DNA from: Nostoc sp. KVJ20
GTDB taxonomy: Bacteria > Cyanobacteriota > Cyanobacteriia > Cyanobacteriales > Nostocaceae
Direction of reading: 5' to 3'
NCBI RefSeq assembly: GCF_001712795.1
Contig: NZ_KV757603.1
Coordinates: 63,051 to 127,050, forward strand
DNA: 64,000 bases
Position numbers and translations under genes: made by a program. Positions 28,081-37,751 of the stretch are shown piece after piece. The notes beneath the pieces are model-generated. The model was not told where the DNA came from. It worked only from the letters and a program-made list of their open reading frames with translations, and made no database searches. The first letter of the stretch is position 1, and every line of letters begins with the position of its first letter.

Positions 28081-30159
28081 GTGGCACGCACGATCCCGCT
28101 AGAGAAAGTACGCAACATTGGTATTGCGGCGCATATAGATGCGGGCAAAACAACAACAACAGAGAGAATATTATTTTACTCTGGGATAATTCATAAAATT
28201 GGCGAAGTTCATGAAGGAACTGCCGTCACAGACTGGATGGATCAGGAGCGGGAGCGAGGAATTACCATTACTGCCGCTGCAATCAGTACCAGTTGGAAAG
28301 ATCATCAAATTAACATTATCGATACTCCGGGTCACGTAGACTTCACAATTGAAGTTGAGCGTTCCATGCGTGTGTTGGATGGTGTAATCGCGGTATTTTG
28401 TTCTGTGGGCGGCGTGCAACCGCAGTCCGAGACAGTGTGGCGGCAAGCAGAACGCTACAAAGTTCCTCGGATAGCCTTTATTAACAAAATGGATCGCACC
28501 GGAGCGAACTTTTATAAAGTTCACGAGCAAATCCGCGATCGCCTGCGGGCGAATGCGATCGCTATTCAACTACCAATTGGTAGTGAAAACGACTTCCAAG
28601 GTATTGTTGACCTAGTACGGCAACGTGCGTATATTTACGCTAATGACCAAGGAACCGATATTCAGGAAACTGATATCCCCGAAGCATTGCAAGCTCAGGT
28701 AGACGAATTCCGCACCAAGCTAATAGAAGCCGCGGCAGAAACCGATGATGCTCTGATGGCTAAGTACTTCGAGGGAGAAGAACTTACAGAACAGGAAGTT
28801 CGGACTGCCCTGCGTAAAGGCACAATTGCGGGGACAATTGTACCAGTACTTTGCGGTTCGGCATTCAAAAACAAAGGCGTGCAATTGATGCTCGATGCAG
28901 TTGTCGATTACCTGCCTGCGCCAAGTGAAGTACCGCCAATTCAAGGCTTACTGCCAAATGGCGATACTGTTGAGCGGCGGGCTGATGACAACGAACCTCT
29001 AGCAGCTCTGGCATTCAAGATTATGGCTGACCCTTACGGTCGCCTGACATTTGTTCGTGTTTATTCTGGTGTCCTGAAAAAGGGCAGCTACGTTCTCAAC
29101 GCTAGTAAGAATAAAAAAGAACGGATTTCCCGCTTAGTTCTAATGAAGGCAGATGATCGGCAAGATGTCGATGAACTGCGAGCGGGTGATTTAGGAGCAG
29201 CTCTGGGATTGAAAGACACCTTGACAGGTGACACGCTCTGTGATGATGGATCGCCAGTAATTCTGGAATCCCTATTCATTCCTGAGCCTGTAATCTCCGT
29301 GGCGGTTGAACCTAAAACCAAGAACGACATGGACAAGTTGTCCAAGGCTCTGCAATCTCTCTCCGAAGAAGACCCCACATTCCGTGTCCGCGTCGATCCG
29401 GAAACAAACCAAACCGTGATCGCGGGGATGGGAGAGCTACACCTAGAAATTCTAGTAGACCGGATGTTACGAGAATTTAAGGTGGAAGCGAATGTAGGTG
29501 CGCCCCAAGTAGCTTACCGAGAAACAATTCGGAAAGCTGTGAACAAAGTTGAGGGCAAATTCATTCGCCAAAGTGGTGGTAAAGGTCAATATGGTCACGT
29601 TGTGATCAATTTGGAACCTGGAGACCCCGGTACTGGCTTTGAATTCGTTTCCAAAATTGCTGGCGGTTCAGTACCTAAAGAGTACGTTGGCCCCGCAGAA
29701 CAAGGAATGAAAGAAAGCTGCGAATCCGGTGTTCTAGCTGGATATCCGTTGATTGATGTCAAAGCGACGCTAATTGATGGGTCATACCACGATGTAGACT
29801 CTTCGGAAATGGCTTTTAAAATCGCTGGCTCAATGGCGATGAAAGAGGCTGTGCTGAAAGCTTCACCCGTCCTCTTAGAGCCTATGATGAAAGTTGAGGT
29901 TGAAGTTCCTGAAGACTATATCGGGAACGTCATTGGCGACCTCATTGCTCGCCGAGGGCAGATTGAAAGCCAAAGCACCGAACAGGGACTTGCTAAGGTC
30001 GCATCCAAAGTTCCACTGGCGACCATGTTTGGCTACGCCACTGATATCCGGTCAAAAACGCAAGGTCGGGGTATCTTCACGATGGAGTTCAGCCACTACG
30101 AAGAGGTGCCTCGCAGCGTAGCTGAAACTATCATTGCAAAAAGCAAAGGGAACGCTTAG
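28081..30159 (+). CDS. fusA: Elongation factor G
   Basis: A translocation GTPase of 692 residues, the normal length. G1 is AHIDAGKTT (17-25), G3 is DTPGHVDF, G4 is NKMD (in [12 protein letters not shown]), and the switch segment [19 protein letters not shown] is intact. Domains II-V follow, ending [20 protein letters not shown]. The start is GTG behind a full Shine-Dalgarno. It is 23 bases before tufA and 138 after rpsG, and is part of the str cluster. Paralogues of EF-G exist in some cyanobacteria, but the context marks this as the housekeeping copy. Confidence 0.98.
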   Translation: MARTIPLEKVRNIGIAAHIDAGKTTTTERILFYSGIIHKIGEVHEGTAVTDWMDQERERGITITAAAISTSWKDHQINIIDTPGHVDFTIEVERSMRVLDGVIAVFCSVGGVQPQSETVWRQAERYKVPRIAFINKMDRTGANFYKVHEQIRDRLRANAIAIQLPIGSENDFQGIVDLVRQRAYIYANDQGTDIQETDIPEALQAQVDEFRTKLIEAAAETDDALMAKYFEGEELTEQEVRTALRKGTIAGTIVPVLCGSAFKNKGVQLMLDAVVDYLPAPSEVPPIQGLLPNGDTVERRADDNEPLAALAFKIMADPYGRLTFVRVYSGVLKKGSYVLNASKNKKERISRLVLMKADDRQDVDELRAGDLGAALGLKDTLTGDTLCDDGSPVILESLFIPEPVISVAVEPKTKNDMDKLSKALQSLSEEDPTFRVRVDPETNQTVIAGMGELHLEILVDRMLREFKVEANVGAPQVAYRETIRKAVNKVEGKFIRQSGGKGQYGHVVINLEPGDPGTGFEFVSKIAGGSVPKEYVGPAEQGMKESCESGVLAGYPLIDVKATLIDGSYHDVDSSEMAFKIAGSMAMKEAVLKASPVLLEPMMKVEVEVPEDYIGNVIGDLIARRGQIESQSTEQGLAKVASKVPLATMFGYATDIRSKTQGRGIFTMEFSHYEEVPRSVAETIIAKSKGNA

Positions 30160-30182
30160 TTAAAATAAGGAAATGAGTATTC

Positions 30183-31412
30183 ATGGCACGCGCAAAGTTT
30201 GAAAGGAATAAACCCCACATCAATATCGGTACAGTTGGCCACGTTGACCACGGTAAAACTACCTTGACAGCAGCCATCACCATGACCTTGGCAGCTATGG
30301 GTCAGGCTGTAGCTAAAGGCTACGACCAAATTGATAATGCTCCCGAAGAAAAAGCACGGGGTATTACCATCAATACCGCTCACGTAGAGTATGAAACAGC
30401 AAATAGACACTATGCTCACGTAGACTGTCCAGGACACGCTGACTATGTGAAAAACATGATCACCGGTGCTGCTCAGATGGACGGAGGTATCCTCGTAGTT
30501 GCTGCTACCGATGGTCCTATGCCCCAAACCCGTGAACACATCCTGTTGGCAAAACAGGTAGGCGTTCCCAGTCTGGTTGTCTTCTTGAACAAAGAAGATT
30601 TGATGGATGACCCAGAACTCTTGGAACTAGTAGAACTAGAACTTAGAGAACTGCTTTCTAGCTACGATTTCCCTGGCGATGATATCCCTATTATCAAAGG
30701 CTCTGGTCTGCAAGCTCTGGAAGCAATGACCAAGAATCCCAAGACCCAACGTGGTGAAAATCCTTGGGTAGATAAAATCTATGAACTGATGGATGCTGTA
30801 GATTCTTACATCCCCACACCTGAGCGGGATGTTGATAAACCCTTCTTGATGGCTGTAGAAGACGTGTTCTCAATCACAGGTCGTGGTACTGTCGCCACTG
30901 GTCGGATTGAACGGGGTGTAGTCAAAGTTGGCGATAACGTTGAACTAGTGGGTATCAGAGATACTCGCGCTACTACCGTAACTGGGATTGAAATGTTCAA
31001 GAAGAGTCTTGAGCAAGGTATGGCTGGAGATAACGCTGGCGTACTACTCCGGGGTATCCAGAAGGCTGATATTGAACGGGGTATGGTAATTGCCAAACCA
31101 GGTTCAATTAAACCTCATAATGAATTTGAAGGTGAAGTGTACGTCCTAACAGAAAAAGAAGGTGGTCGTAAGACTCCATTTTTCGCAGGCTACCGTCCCC
31201 AATTCTATGTGCGGACAACCGATGTAACTGGTACTATCAAAGCCTACACTTCCGATGAAGGTAAAGAAGTAGAAATGGTGATGCCAGGCGATCGCATCAA
31301 GATGACAGTAGAATTGATCAACGCGATCGCTATTGAACAAGGAATGCGCTTCGCTATCCGCGAAGGCGGTCGCACCATCGGTGCTGGTGTCGTTTCAAAA
31401 ATTATCAAGTAG
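30183..31412 (+). CDS. tufA: Elongation factor Tu
   Basis: A 409-residue GTPase delivering aminoacyl-tRNA to the ribosome. G1 is GHVDHGKT (19-26), G3 is DCPGHADY, G4 is NKED. The roughly ten-residue insertion after [11 protein letters not shown] is typical of cyanobacterial and plastid EF-Tu compared with E. coli. It ends GVVSKIIK. A strong terminator follows, so the str transcript probably ends here and rpsJ is made separately or by read-through. Confidence 0.98.
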   Translation: MARAKFERNKPHINIGTVGHVDHGKTTLTAAITMTLAAMGQAVAKGYDQIDNAPEEKARGITINTAHVEYETANRHYAHVDCPGHADYVKNMITGAAQMDGGILVVAATDGPMPQTREHILLAKQVGVPSLVVFLNKEDLMDDPELLELVELELRELLSSYDFPGDDIPIIKGSGLQALEAMTKNPKTQRGENPWVDKIYELMDAVDSYIPTPERDVDKPFLMAVEDVFSITGRGTVATGRIERGVVKVGDNVELVGIRDTRATTVTGIEMFKKSLEQGMAGDNAGVLLRGIQKADIERGMVIAKPGSIKPHNEFEGEVYVLTEKEGGRKTPFFAGYRPQFYVRTTDVTGTIKAYTSDEGKEVEMVMPGDRIKMTVELINAIAIEQGMRFAIREGGRTIGAGVVSKIIK

Positions 31413-31435
31413 CAAGCACCTTTTTGCTCATAACG

Positions 31436-31481
31436 AAGGAGCAGAGATGGTATTTATTTTGCCTCTCTGCTCCTTTCTCTT
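31436..31481 (+). terminator. Intrinsic terminator after tufA
   Basis: AAGGAGCAGAG (31436-31446) pairs with CTCTGCTCCTT (31465-31475), 11 bp, with further A-T and GG/CC pairs inside. The loop is AT-rich and TTCTCTTCC follows. It lies 24 bases after the tufA stop. Confidence 0.8.
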
Positions 31482-31599
31482 CCCCCTATAAATAAGGTAA
31501 TAGGTTACAGGGGACAGGCAATAGTTTTCTGTAACCTATAACTTGTAACCTTTAACCTGTAAATACTCCCCTAATTACGCAGAACCTGGAAAATTAAAG

Positions 31600-31917
31600 A
31601 TGGCAACTCTACAGCAGCAGAAGATTAGAATTCGTTTACAGGCCTTTGATAGGCGCTTATTGGATACATCTTGCGAGAAGATTGTAGACACAGCTAACCG
31701 CACCAACGCTACAGCCATAGGCCCAATTCCTTTACCAACAAAACGCCGGATCTATTGTGTGTTGCGATCGCCTCACGTAGATAAAGATTCACGGGAACAC
31801 TTTGAAACCCGTACTCATCGCCGGATTATTGACATTTACCAACCCTCTTCTAAGACTATTGATGCCCTGATGAAATTGGATCTACCATCGGGCGTAGATA
31901 TCGAAGTCAAACTTTAA
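31600..31917 (+). CDS. rpsJ: Ribosomal protein S10
   Basis: A 105-residue 30S protein that also acts as NusE in antitermination. The blocks [37 protein letters not shown] and [20 protein letters not shown] are diagnostic. In cyanobacteria rpsJ commonly follows tufA, as here. GGAAAATTAAAG lies upstream as a weak ribosome site. Confidence 0.98.
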   Translation: MATLQQQKIRIRLQAFDRRLLDTSCEKIVDTANRTNATAIGPIPLPTKRRIYCVLRSPHVDKDSREHFETRTHRRIIDIYQPSSKTIDALMKLDLPSGVDIEVKL

Positions 31918-32005
31918 TTTAGTCATTAGTCATTGGTAATTTGTCATTAGAAAAGACAAAGGACGAAGGACAAAAGACAAATTACATTAGTATTAATATT
32001 TACAT

Positions 32006-32039
32006 AGCCCTGAAGAAATATATCTCAGGGCTTTTATTT
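32006..32039 (+). terminator. Intrinsic terminator after rpsJ
   Basis: AGCCCTGA (32006-32013) pairs with TCAGGGCT (32025-32032), followed directly by TTTATTTA. An 11-base A/T loop. It closes the str/rpsJ cluster. Confidence 0.85.
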
Positions 32040-32129
32040 AGCTAGGAAACAAATGATAGAATGTAGACAAAATACGGGAAAAGCAGAGAAAAGGAAAATT
32101 TTAAAGATTAAGTTTATACTAAGGTAACA

Positions 32130-32777
32130 ATGACATCATCTTCTAAAATTGCAGTTCGCGAACTACCTCTGTTCCCGTTACCCGAAGTAGTTCTGTTTCC
32201 TACAAGGCCATTACCCCTGCACATCTTTGAATTTCGCTACCGAATCATGATGAACACGATTTTGGAGAGCGATCGCAGGTTCGGTGTTTTGATGTTCGAT
32301 CCAGTCAAGGGTACAATTGCAAACACAGGTTGCTGTGCCGAAATTATTCATCACCAACGGCTGCCAGATGATCGGATCAAGATGTTGACTTTAGGGCAGC
32401 AAAGATTTCGTGTATTAGAATATGTTCGTGAGAAGCCATACCGTGTTGGCTTAGTAGAGTGGATTGAAGACCAACCACCTACTAAAGATTTGCGACCTTT
32501 ATCTTCTGAAGTAGAACAACTACTGCGAGATGTTGTGCGTTTGTCAGCCAAGTTAACTGAACAAAATATCGAACTGCCAGAAGATTTGCCTGACCTACCA
32601 ACAGAGTTATCTTATTGGGTAGCTAGTAACCTTTACGGTGTCGCTCCAGAGCAGCAGCTCTTGCTAGAAATGCAAGATACTGCAACTCGTCTAGAGCGAG
32701 AAGCAGAAATTTTAACCTCTACTCGTAATCACTTAGCAGCTCGTGCTGTTCTCAAAGACACATTTAATGAAAAGTGA
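32130..32777 (+). CDS. LON substrate-binding (N-terminal) domain protein
   Basis: A 215-residue protein consisting of only the LON N-terminal domain, without the ATPase and protease parts. It starts RELPLFPLPEVVLFPTRPLP, has LHIFEFRYRIMM and GVLMFDP, and a helical C-terminal half (QNIELPEDLPDLPTELSYWV). Stand-alone LON-domain proteins are widespread in cyanobacteria; substrate recognition or adaptor function is inferred and not shown. The C-terminus shows no truncation. Confidence 0.88.
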   Translation: MTSSSKIAVRELPLFPLPEVVLFPTRPLPLHIFEFRYRIMMNTILESDRRFGVLMFDPVKGTIANTGCCAEIIHHQRLPDDRIKMLTLGQQRFRVLEYVREKPYRVGLVEWIEDQPPTKDLRPLSSEVEQLLRDVVRLSAKLTEQNIELPEDLPDLPTELSYWVASNLYGVAPEQQLLLEMQDTATRLEREAEILTSTRNHLAARAVLKDTFNEK

Positions 32778-32891
32778 GGAGTTAAAAATTAGGAGTGAGG
32801 AGTTAGGAATTAGGAAGAAATAACAAAAAATAAAAGATTGGCAACTTATAATTTATATTCCCTAACTGAATCACTGATAACTCTTAACTTC
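32770..32891. repeat. AGGAGTTA-type heptamers between convergent genes
   Basis: GTGAGGAGTTA units at 32773-32815 face CTTAACTTCTC at 32884-32895 on the other side, between the LON gene and pheA. This resembles the psaL-gmk arrangement but is much less perfect. Confidence 0.45.
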
Positions 32892-33767
32892 TCAAGTAAC
32901 AGTGCTGATCGATAAAACATTGTAAGCACCAAGAATTTTTAAAATCTCTGTGTGGGTAGTTAATTCTGCTAAAGCAGATTGCATCTGTGCCTCCTTGGCA
33001 TCCGCTTCTAAATCCATAAAAAATAAATATTCGCCTAGCGATCGCTTCGTCGGACGAGATTCAATTCGGCTGAGGTTAATTCCTAGTTGAGCAAATATTT
33101 GCAAAGGCTTGACTAGTGCTCCCGGTGTGTTGGCAGGCATACTAAAAGCCAGCGATGTGTGACTAGCAGACGCTTTTGATGTCTGGTATCCAGCATTAGC
33201 TTCGCCATGACTGACTACCCAAAAACGAGTAAAGTTTTCTGGATAGTCGTTAATGCAACTAGCAAGTATGGGTAATTTGTAGAGTTGAGCAGCTCTACTA
33301 GAAGCGATCGCTGCCGTTGTTGTATCTTGCCCTAATCGCTGTAATGCTTCGGTTGTAGAATTGCTGGGAATAATTTGTGCAGTCGGCAGAAACCGCTCTA
33401 ACCATCCCTGACATTGTGCCAAAGCTTGCGGGTGAGAGTAAACAGTTTTTATCTTATCTAAATTAGACGCGCAGGAAATTAACATATGGGCAATGGGTAA
33501 TACCAAAGCCAATTGAATTCGCAGACTGTCTAATTGCCAGAGTGTATCCAGTGTTGTGGTTACACTCCCTTCAATAGAATTTTCCACTGGCACAACAGCC
33601 AACTGGGCTTGACCATCAGCAACGGCGTGTAGTGATTGGGAAATACTGGGATAAGGGCATAATATAGCTTCAATTCCCGTACTTTTGCTCAACCAGTTGA
33701 CATAAAAAATAGTTGCTTGTTCTGCGTAAGTGCCAGGAGGCCCTAAATGTGCGATGGATAGAGTCAT
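32892..33767 (-). CDS. pheA: Prephenate dehydratase
   Basis: Converts prephenate to phenylpyruvate in phenylalanine synthesis. A 291-residue monofunctional enzyme without a chorismate mutase domain. Substrate motifs include HLGPPGTYAEQA, PVENSIEGSV and the catalytic TRF in NFTRFWVV (about residue 178). The C-terminal ACT domain (PGALVKPLQIFAQLGINLSR, then IESRP) is the phenylalanine sensor, so feedback inhibition is expected. It converges with the LON gene and is divergent from the DUF1997 gene. Confidence 0.95.
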   Translation of the reverse strand: MTLSIAHLGPPGTYAEQATIFYVNWLSKSTGIEAILCPYPSISQSLHAVADGQAQLAVVPVENSIEGSVTTTLDTLWQLDSLRIQLALVLPIAHMLISCASNLDKIKTVYSHPQALAQCQGWLERFLPTAQIIPSNSTTEALQRLGQDTTTAAIASSRAAQLYKLPILASCINDYPENFTRFWVVSHGEANAGYQTSKASASHTSLAFSMPANTPGALVKPLQIFAQLGINLSRIESRPTKRSLGEYLFFMDLEADAKEAQMQSALAELTTHTEILKILGAYNVLSISTVT

Positions 33768-34201
33768 GCCTTTAGCCTTAAGTTACGAGTTTAATCAGTA
33801 AATAGAGGTATGGTATTTTCGTCTTGGCAAATATATCTAAAATTTACGCACTAAAGAAATAGACAGAAATATGTATCCAGGAAAACAAGTCATGGAAATC
33901 AGTCTTTTTTCAGATAGATTTCCTGGCAGTTTTTTTGCTAAATTTCTCTGAAGATTTCAAAAGAATTATATTAGTTTCTGTATAAATAATGATGCACATT
34001 TTGATTTTTGTGTCAAGAGTCAATTCCTAATGTATATTTATTGAACTAAAGATAGTAATGGGAGTACCAACTTTTTGCTAATGATGGATAGTTGAGAAAC
34101 AACAATCATTTTTATGGTCAATAAATTTTATACTTTTCTCATAATCAGAACTAAGTTGTTAAAAAATATTAAAATTAAGAAACAGATATTTTTATTCGCT
34201 C
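33768..34201. other. Divergent pheA / DUF1997 control region
   Basis: The 434-bp stretch contains an intrinsic-terminator-like hairpin oriented to the plus strand at 33877-33937 (separate entry) but no recognised gene. The remainder is AT-rich. The last 60 bases before 34202 lack a clear Shine-Dalgarno. Confidence 0.55.
33877..33937 (+). terminator. Orphan intrinsic terminator with competing hairpin
   Basis: CCAGGAAA (33877-33884) can pair with TTTCCTGG (33919-33926), followed by CAG and a seven-T run ending about 33936. An alternative stem, GGAAATC (33894-33900) with GATTTCC (33917-33923), uses the same 3' bases. No plus-strand gene lies upstream. It may terminate a small RNA or act as an attenuator in the leader of the DUF1997 gene. 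Confidence 0.5.
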
Positions 34202-34789
34202 ATGGCTACCCGGTTTACTGCCTCCCAATCGGTTGAAATCGCTGTTCCAGAGCAGCCTATTCCCATTCAGCACTACTTGCGTCAGCCTCAACGTCTAGTT
34301 AAGGCTTTGGTTGACAATAGCCGGATTCAGCAGGTTTCTGAGGAGGTATTTCGCTTGAAAATGCGCCCACTAACTTTTATGTCACTAAGTATTCAACCTA
34401 CTGTGGATATGAGAGTTTGGGCAGAATCAAATGGAATAATTTATTTGCGATCGCTAGGTTGTGAAATCCTGGGTTTCGAGTATATTAACCAGCGCTTTGC
34501 TCTCAATTTAAAAGGCTATTTGTCTCCCAAAGAGTTTAGCACTGGCACTCGCCTGCAAGGAAAAGCTGATTTAGAAGTGCTGGTGGATTTCCCGCCGCCA
34601 TTTTCCTTCACGCCTAAGCCGATTTTAGAAGCTACTGGAAATGGTCTGCTTAAAAGTGTGCTGTTGTCGGTCAAACAACGGTTATTAAATCAACTTTTGG
34701 CAGATTATCGCTACTGGGTGATATCACAAACCAAAGATAAAGAACTTGATGGTGATAGTAATGAATTGCCAATCCTGAATGCTGAGTAA
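34202..34789 (+). CDS. DUF1997 family protein
   Basis: A 195-residue protein of the cyanobacterial and plastid DUF1997 family, a lipid-transfer-like (START/polyketide cyclase-like) beta fold by my recollection. Recognised segments are QQVSEEVFRLKMRPLTFMSL, QPTVDMRVW, LNLKGYLSP and LEVLVDFPPPFSFTPKPILE. The C-terminus has the helix LLKSVLLSVKQRLLNQLLADY typical of the group. No signal peptide or catalytic residues. Unknown function; plant relatives are chloroplast-targeted. Confidence 0.83.
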   Translation: MATRFTASQSVEIAVPEQPIPIQHYLRQPQRLVKALVDNSRIQQVSEEVFRLKMRPLTFMSLSIQPTVDMRVWAESNGIIYLRSLGCEILGFEYINQRFALNLKGYLSPKEFSTGTRLQGKADLEVLVDFPPPFSFTPKPILEATGNGLLKSVLLSVKQRLLNQLLADYRYWVISQTKDKELDGDSNELPILNAE

Positions 34790-34863
34790 TTTTTTAACAA
34801 ACAGAATTCAGGAGTCAAAATTTAATTCTGTAATTAGTGGCACGACTGAATCCCCGACTAATT

Positions 34864-34907
34864 TATTCTGAATTCTGAATTCTGAATTCTGTATTCTGTA
34901 TTCTTCT
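34864..34907. repeat. TCTGAAT heptamer array
   Basis: About six units of TTCTGAA/TTCTGTA run between the DUF1997 gene and the rnhB stop, again between two converging genes. Confidence 0.8.
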
Positions 34908-34911
34908 TCAA

Positions 34912-35568
34912 TCACTCAACACTCAGGCGTTTGATTTGGCAAGGACGAAAAGACTGACGATGCAGAGGCGAAGGCCCGTATTGTTGCAAAGCCAGCAAAT
35001 GCCGCTGACTACCATAACCCTTGTTACTTTCTAGGTTGTACATAGGGTATTTTAATGCCAGACGCAGTACCAAATCGTCACGCCAAACCTTAGCAACAAT
35101 ACTAGCAGAAGCAATAGCAAGCGATCGCTCGTCTCCTTTAACTATTGTTTGTTGTGGCAATAGCAAGTCTTTTATCAACTGATTGCCATCAACCAAGCAA
35201 ATTTCAGGCTGTACCTTTAACTTCAGCACAGCCCGCTTCATTGCTAATAGCGTCGCTTGCAAAATATTTATCTTGTCAATTTCGGCAGTAGAAGCAAATC
35301 CAATTTTCCAGTCTATAGCCAGCTCGCAAATTTGCTGCGCTAGCTGAGTTCTTCGAGAACTAGATAACTTTTTACTGTCTTTAATTTTAGCTGCCATTAG
35401 TATTGGCAAAGCGTGATCTGGTAGAATCACTGCTGCCGCCACCACAGGGCCAAATAAAGCACCTCGCCCTACTTCATCCACACCTGCAACCAACCCTGGA
35501 ATCCCTGACAAGGTAGAAAACTCTAGCCAAGTGGATTTTTCCAAAGGCGTTGGCGATGTTTCTACCAT
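34912..35568 (-). CDS. rnhB: Ribonuclease HII
   Basis: Removes ribonucleotides from DNA and RNA from RNA-DNA hybrids. A 218-residue protein with the catalytic DEVGRG start (Asp31, Glu32 in GVDEVGRGALFGPVVAAA), the third Asp in CLVDGNQ and the Asp/Ser region DERSLAIASASIVAKVWRD. The C-terminal YNLESNKGYGSQRHLLAL block is conserved. It starts eight bases after rne and is co-transcribed with it. Confidence 0.96.
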   Translation of the reverse strand: MVETSPTPLEKSTWLEFSTLSGIPGLVAGVDEVGRGALFGPVVAAAVILPDHALPILMAAKIKDSKKLSSSRRTQLAQQICELAIDWKIGFASTAEIDKINILQATLLAMKRAVLKLKVQPEICLVDGNQLIKDLLLPQQTIVKGDERSLAIASASIVAKVWRDDLVLRLALKYPMYNLESNKGYGSQRHLLALQQYGPSPLHRQSFRPCQIKRLSVE

Positions 35569-35576
35569 AAAGCAAA

Positions 35577-37751
35577 TTAATTATCCTCAATCGCTGAGGA
35601 ACGACGACGGCGGCGACGGCTGGCAGTAGCGCTACTATTAGCTTCGCTTTCATCTGCGATCTCGTTCGCGGCTGCGGCTTTCGCAGACAAGCGTCCCGAA
35701 GGCTTCACAGTTAACTCTGGTGATTCAGTTGTCTCTTCGATCAAAGATTTTTGTTCTGGTTCAATAACTTTTGGTGTCGGTATTTTGCTTGCGGTTATTT
35801 CAGGTGTTGCTTTTTGTGGAATAGGAGTTATTTCAGGTATTGCCTTTTGGACAATAGCGGTTATTTCAGGTATTGCTTTTTGGACAATAGTTGATTCTGA
35901 GGTTGATTCAGTTGGGGTCGTTGGCAATTGACCGGGCTGAATCACATTAATAATCACAGACTTGGTATTTTTAACCTCTTGCTCTAACTTCACCAAGGGA
36001 GATATGCCCATCAAGGCAAACATATCCTGTTCTTGGAGGCTCATTTCTACAGTTCTAATCTCCGGTGGTTCTACCACTGGTTTAACTGGTTCTGCCTTGA
36101 TGATTTTAGTGCGCTCTACTCTTTCACTCCAACCTGGTTTACCAAGGGTGGGTGAGGGAATTTCTGGTGCAACTCCTAGTTCTGGTTCCATATCAAGGTC
36201 TAAGTCTGGCTCGTTGACAAAAGCCAGTGGATTGGGAACAACCCGAGCTTCATCTTTCCCGTTTAACCCATTGACACCAATGCGACTGCGGCGAGTGCGG
36301 GTACGACGCTTATCATTAAGCTCTTGATAACTAGGATGATTGATCAGATTTAGGTTACTCAATTCCGAGTCGCCGTCAAATGCTTCCCCAAATCCATCGT
36401 ATGTTTCTCGTGGTTCAGGGGTGCGGGCAGATGGCTGACGTGGTTCTCGGTGAGGTAAGGATACAAAACGTTCGCGCTCTGGTGTCTCTGCCGGTATCGG
36501 TAATCGGTTTTCGATTTCTCCAGGCAGACGCACGGTATGTCCTAAACCACCACAGGTTGGGCAAGTTTCACCAAACAATTCGTAAATATTTTGACCCTGA
36601 CGTTTGCGAGTCAGTTCTACTAGACCCAGTTCAGTAAGTTGGGCAATCTGGGGACGAGCTTTGTCTGCTTTGAGTGCTTTATTAAAGTGTTCGAGAACTT
36701 GTAATTGGTCACGTCGCGATTCCATATCGATAAAATCAACAACGATCACTCCGGCGATATTCCGTAGACGCAACTGGCGAGCAATTTCTGTTGCCGCTTC
36801 GCAGTTTGTCCACAAAACTGTTTCTCTAGCTGTTGCCGATCGCGTGAAGGAACCTGAGTTAACATCGATTACGGTTAATGCCTCCGTCGGCTCGATGATG
36901 ATGTAACCTCCAGAAGGTAAGTCTACCCTTGGTTTCAGAGCTTCTCTAATGGCCGCAGTGATGCGGAAGTATTCTAAAATTGGGGAGCGATCGCGATGAT
37001 GGTCAATCAACAATCCCTGCGGTGTTTGACCACCACTCCAATTCTGCAAGTACTGTTTGACGCGTTTCAAACCAGTACTGGAATCTACGACAATCCGATT
37101 TACATCCGCGCCGTACATATCCCGCAATACGCGCTGAATAAAATCATCGTCTCGGTTGAGCAGTGCTGGAGCACGGGTAGAATGGGCTTCCTGCTGAATG
37201 GCCTCCCACTGCTTTTGCAGCAACTCCAAATCTTCCATAATTGCTTCTTCGGGTTTGCCTTCTGCTTCTGTACGCACAAGCAAACCCATTCCCGCCGGTT
37301 TGACCAAAATCGCTAATGCCCGTAAGCGGTTGCGCTCACTTTCACTTTTAATTCGTCGGGATAAATTTACGCCCCTACCGTATGGCATCAGTACTACGTA
37401 GCGTCCAGGTAAGGTGATATTACCCGTGAGTCTGGGCCCTTTTGTCCCCGTTGGCTCTTTCATTACTTGCACCAAAACTTTCTGTTGTGGTGCAAGTAGT
37501 TCTGTAATTGCCGCTGCGGTACGCTTGAGCTTCAATGGCCCCAAGTCGGTGACGTGAATAAAACCGTTGCGCTCTGGGTCGCCAATATTGACAAAAGCCG
37601 CATCTATCCCAGGCAAGACGTTTTCTACTACTCCTAAGTAGATATCACCTATTTGATGATGACCTGTAGCAACAACGAGTTCCTGTATTTGATCTTCAGA
37701 AAAAACCGCAGCAATTTGGTGCTGCTCCGCGATGATAATTTGTTTCGGCAT
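35577..37751 (-). CDS. rne: Ribonuclease E (cyanobacterial type)
   Basis: The main endonuclease of mRNA decay. The N-terminal S1 domain is at about 35-125, followed by the 5'-sensor/RNase H-like region. DNase I-like motifs IDVNSGSF and VVDFIDMES supply the Mg-binding Asp residues. The Zn-link is CPTCGGLG. After about residue 410 the protein is a low-complexity, Glu/Pro-rich, probably disordered tail. It holds a triple 11-residue repeat (IVQKAIPEITA) near 615-650 and ends in RRRRRRSSA (712-720), the nonapeptide that binds PNPase in cyanobacteria. So the degradosome contact is intact. Followed immediately by rnhB, preceded by a 930-base leader region. Confidence 0.96.
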   Translation of the reverse strand: MPKQIIIAEQHQIAAVFSEDQIQELVVATGHHQIGDIYLGVVENVLPGIDAAFVNIGDPERNGFIHVTDLGPLKLKRTAAAITELLAPQQKVLVQVMKEPTGTKGPRLTGNITLPGRYVVLMPYGRGVNLSRRIKSESERNRLRALAILVKPAGMGLLVRTEAEGKPEEAIMEDLELLQKQWEAIQQEAHSTRAPALLNRDDDFIQRVLRDMYGADVNRIVVDSSTGLKRVKQYLQNWSGGQTPQGLLIDHHRDRSPILEYFRITAAIREALKPRVDLPSGGYIIIEPTEALTVIDVNSGSFTRSATARETVLWTNCEAATEIARQLRLRNIAGVIVVDFIDMESRRDQLQVLEHFNKALKADKARPQIAQLTELGLVELTRKRQGQNIYELFGETCPTCGGLGHTVRLPGEIENRLPIPAETPERERFVSLPHREPRQPSARTPEPRETYDGFGEAFDGDSELSNLNLINHPSYQELNDKRRTRTRRSRIGVNGLNGKDEARVVPNPLAFVNEPDLDLDMEPELGVAPEIPSPTLGKPGWSERVERTKIIKAEPVKPVVEPPEIRTVEMSLQEQDMFALMGISPLVKLEQEVKNTKSVIINVIQPGQLPTTPTESTSESTIVQKAIPEITAIVQKAIPEITPIPQKATPEITASKIPTPKVIEPEQKSLIEETTESPELTVKPSGRLSAKAAAANEIADESEANSSATASRRRRRRSSAIEDN
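35800..35900. repeat. Three direct 33-bp repeats within rne
   Basis: Three copies of a unit containing GTTATTTCAGGTATTGC and TTTTTGGACAATAG (plus strand) encode the triple IVQKAIPEITA-type repeat in the disordered tail. Copy number change would keep the frame. Confidence 0.8.
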
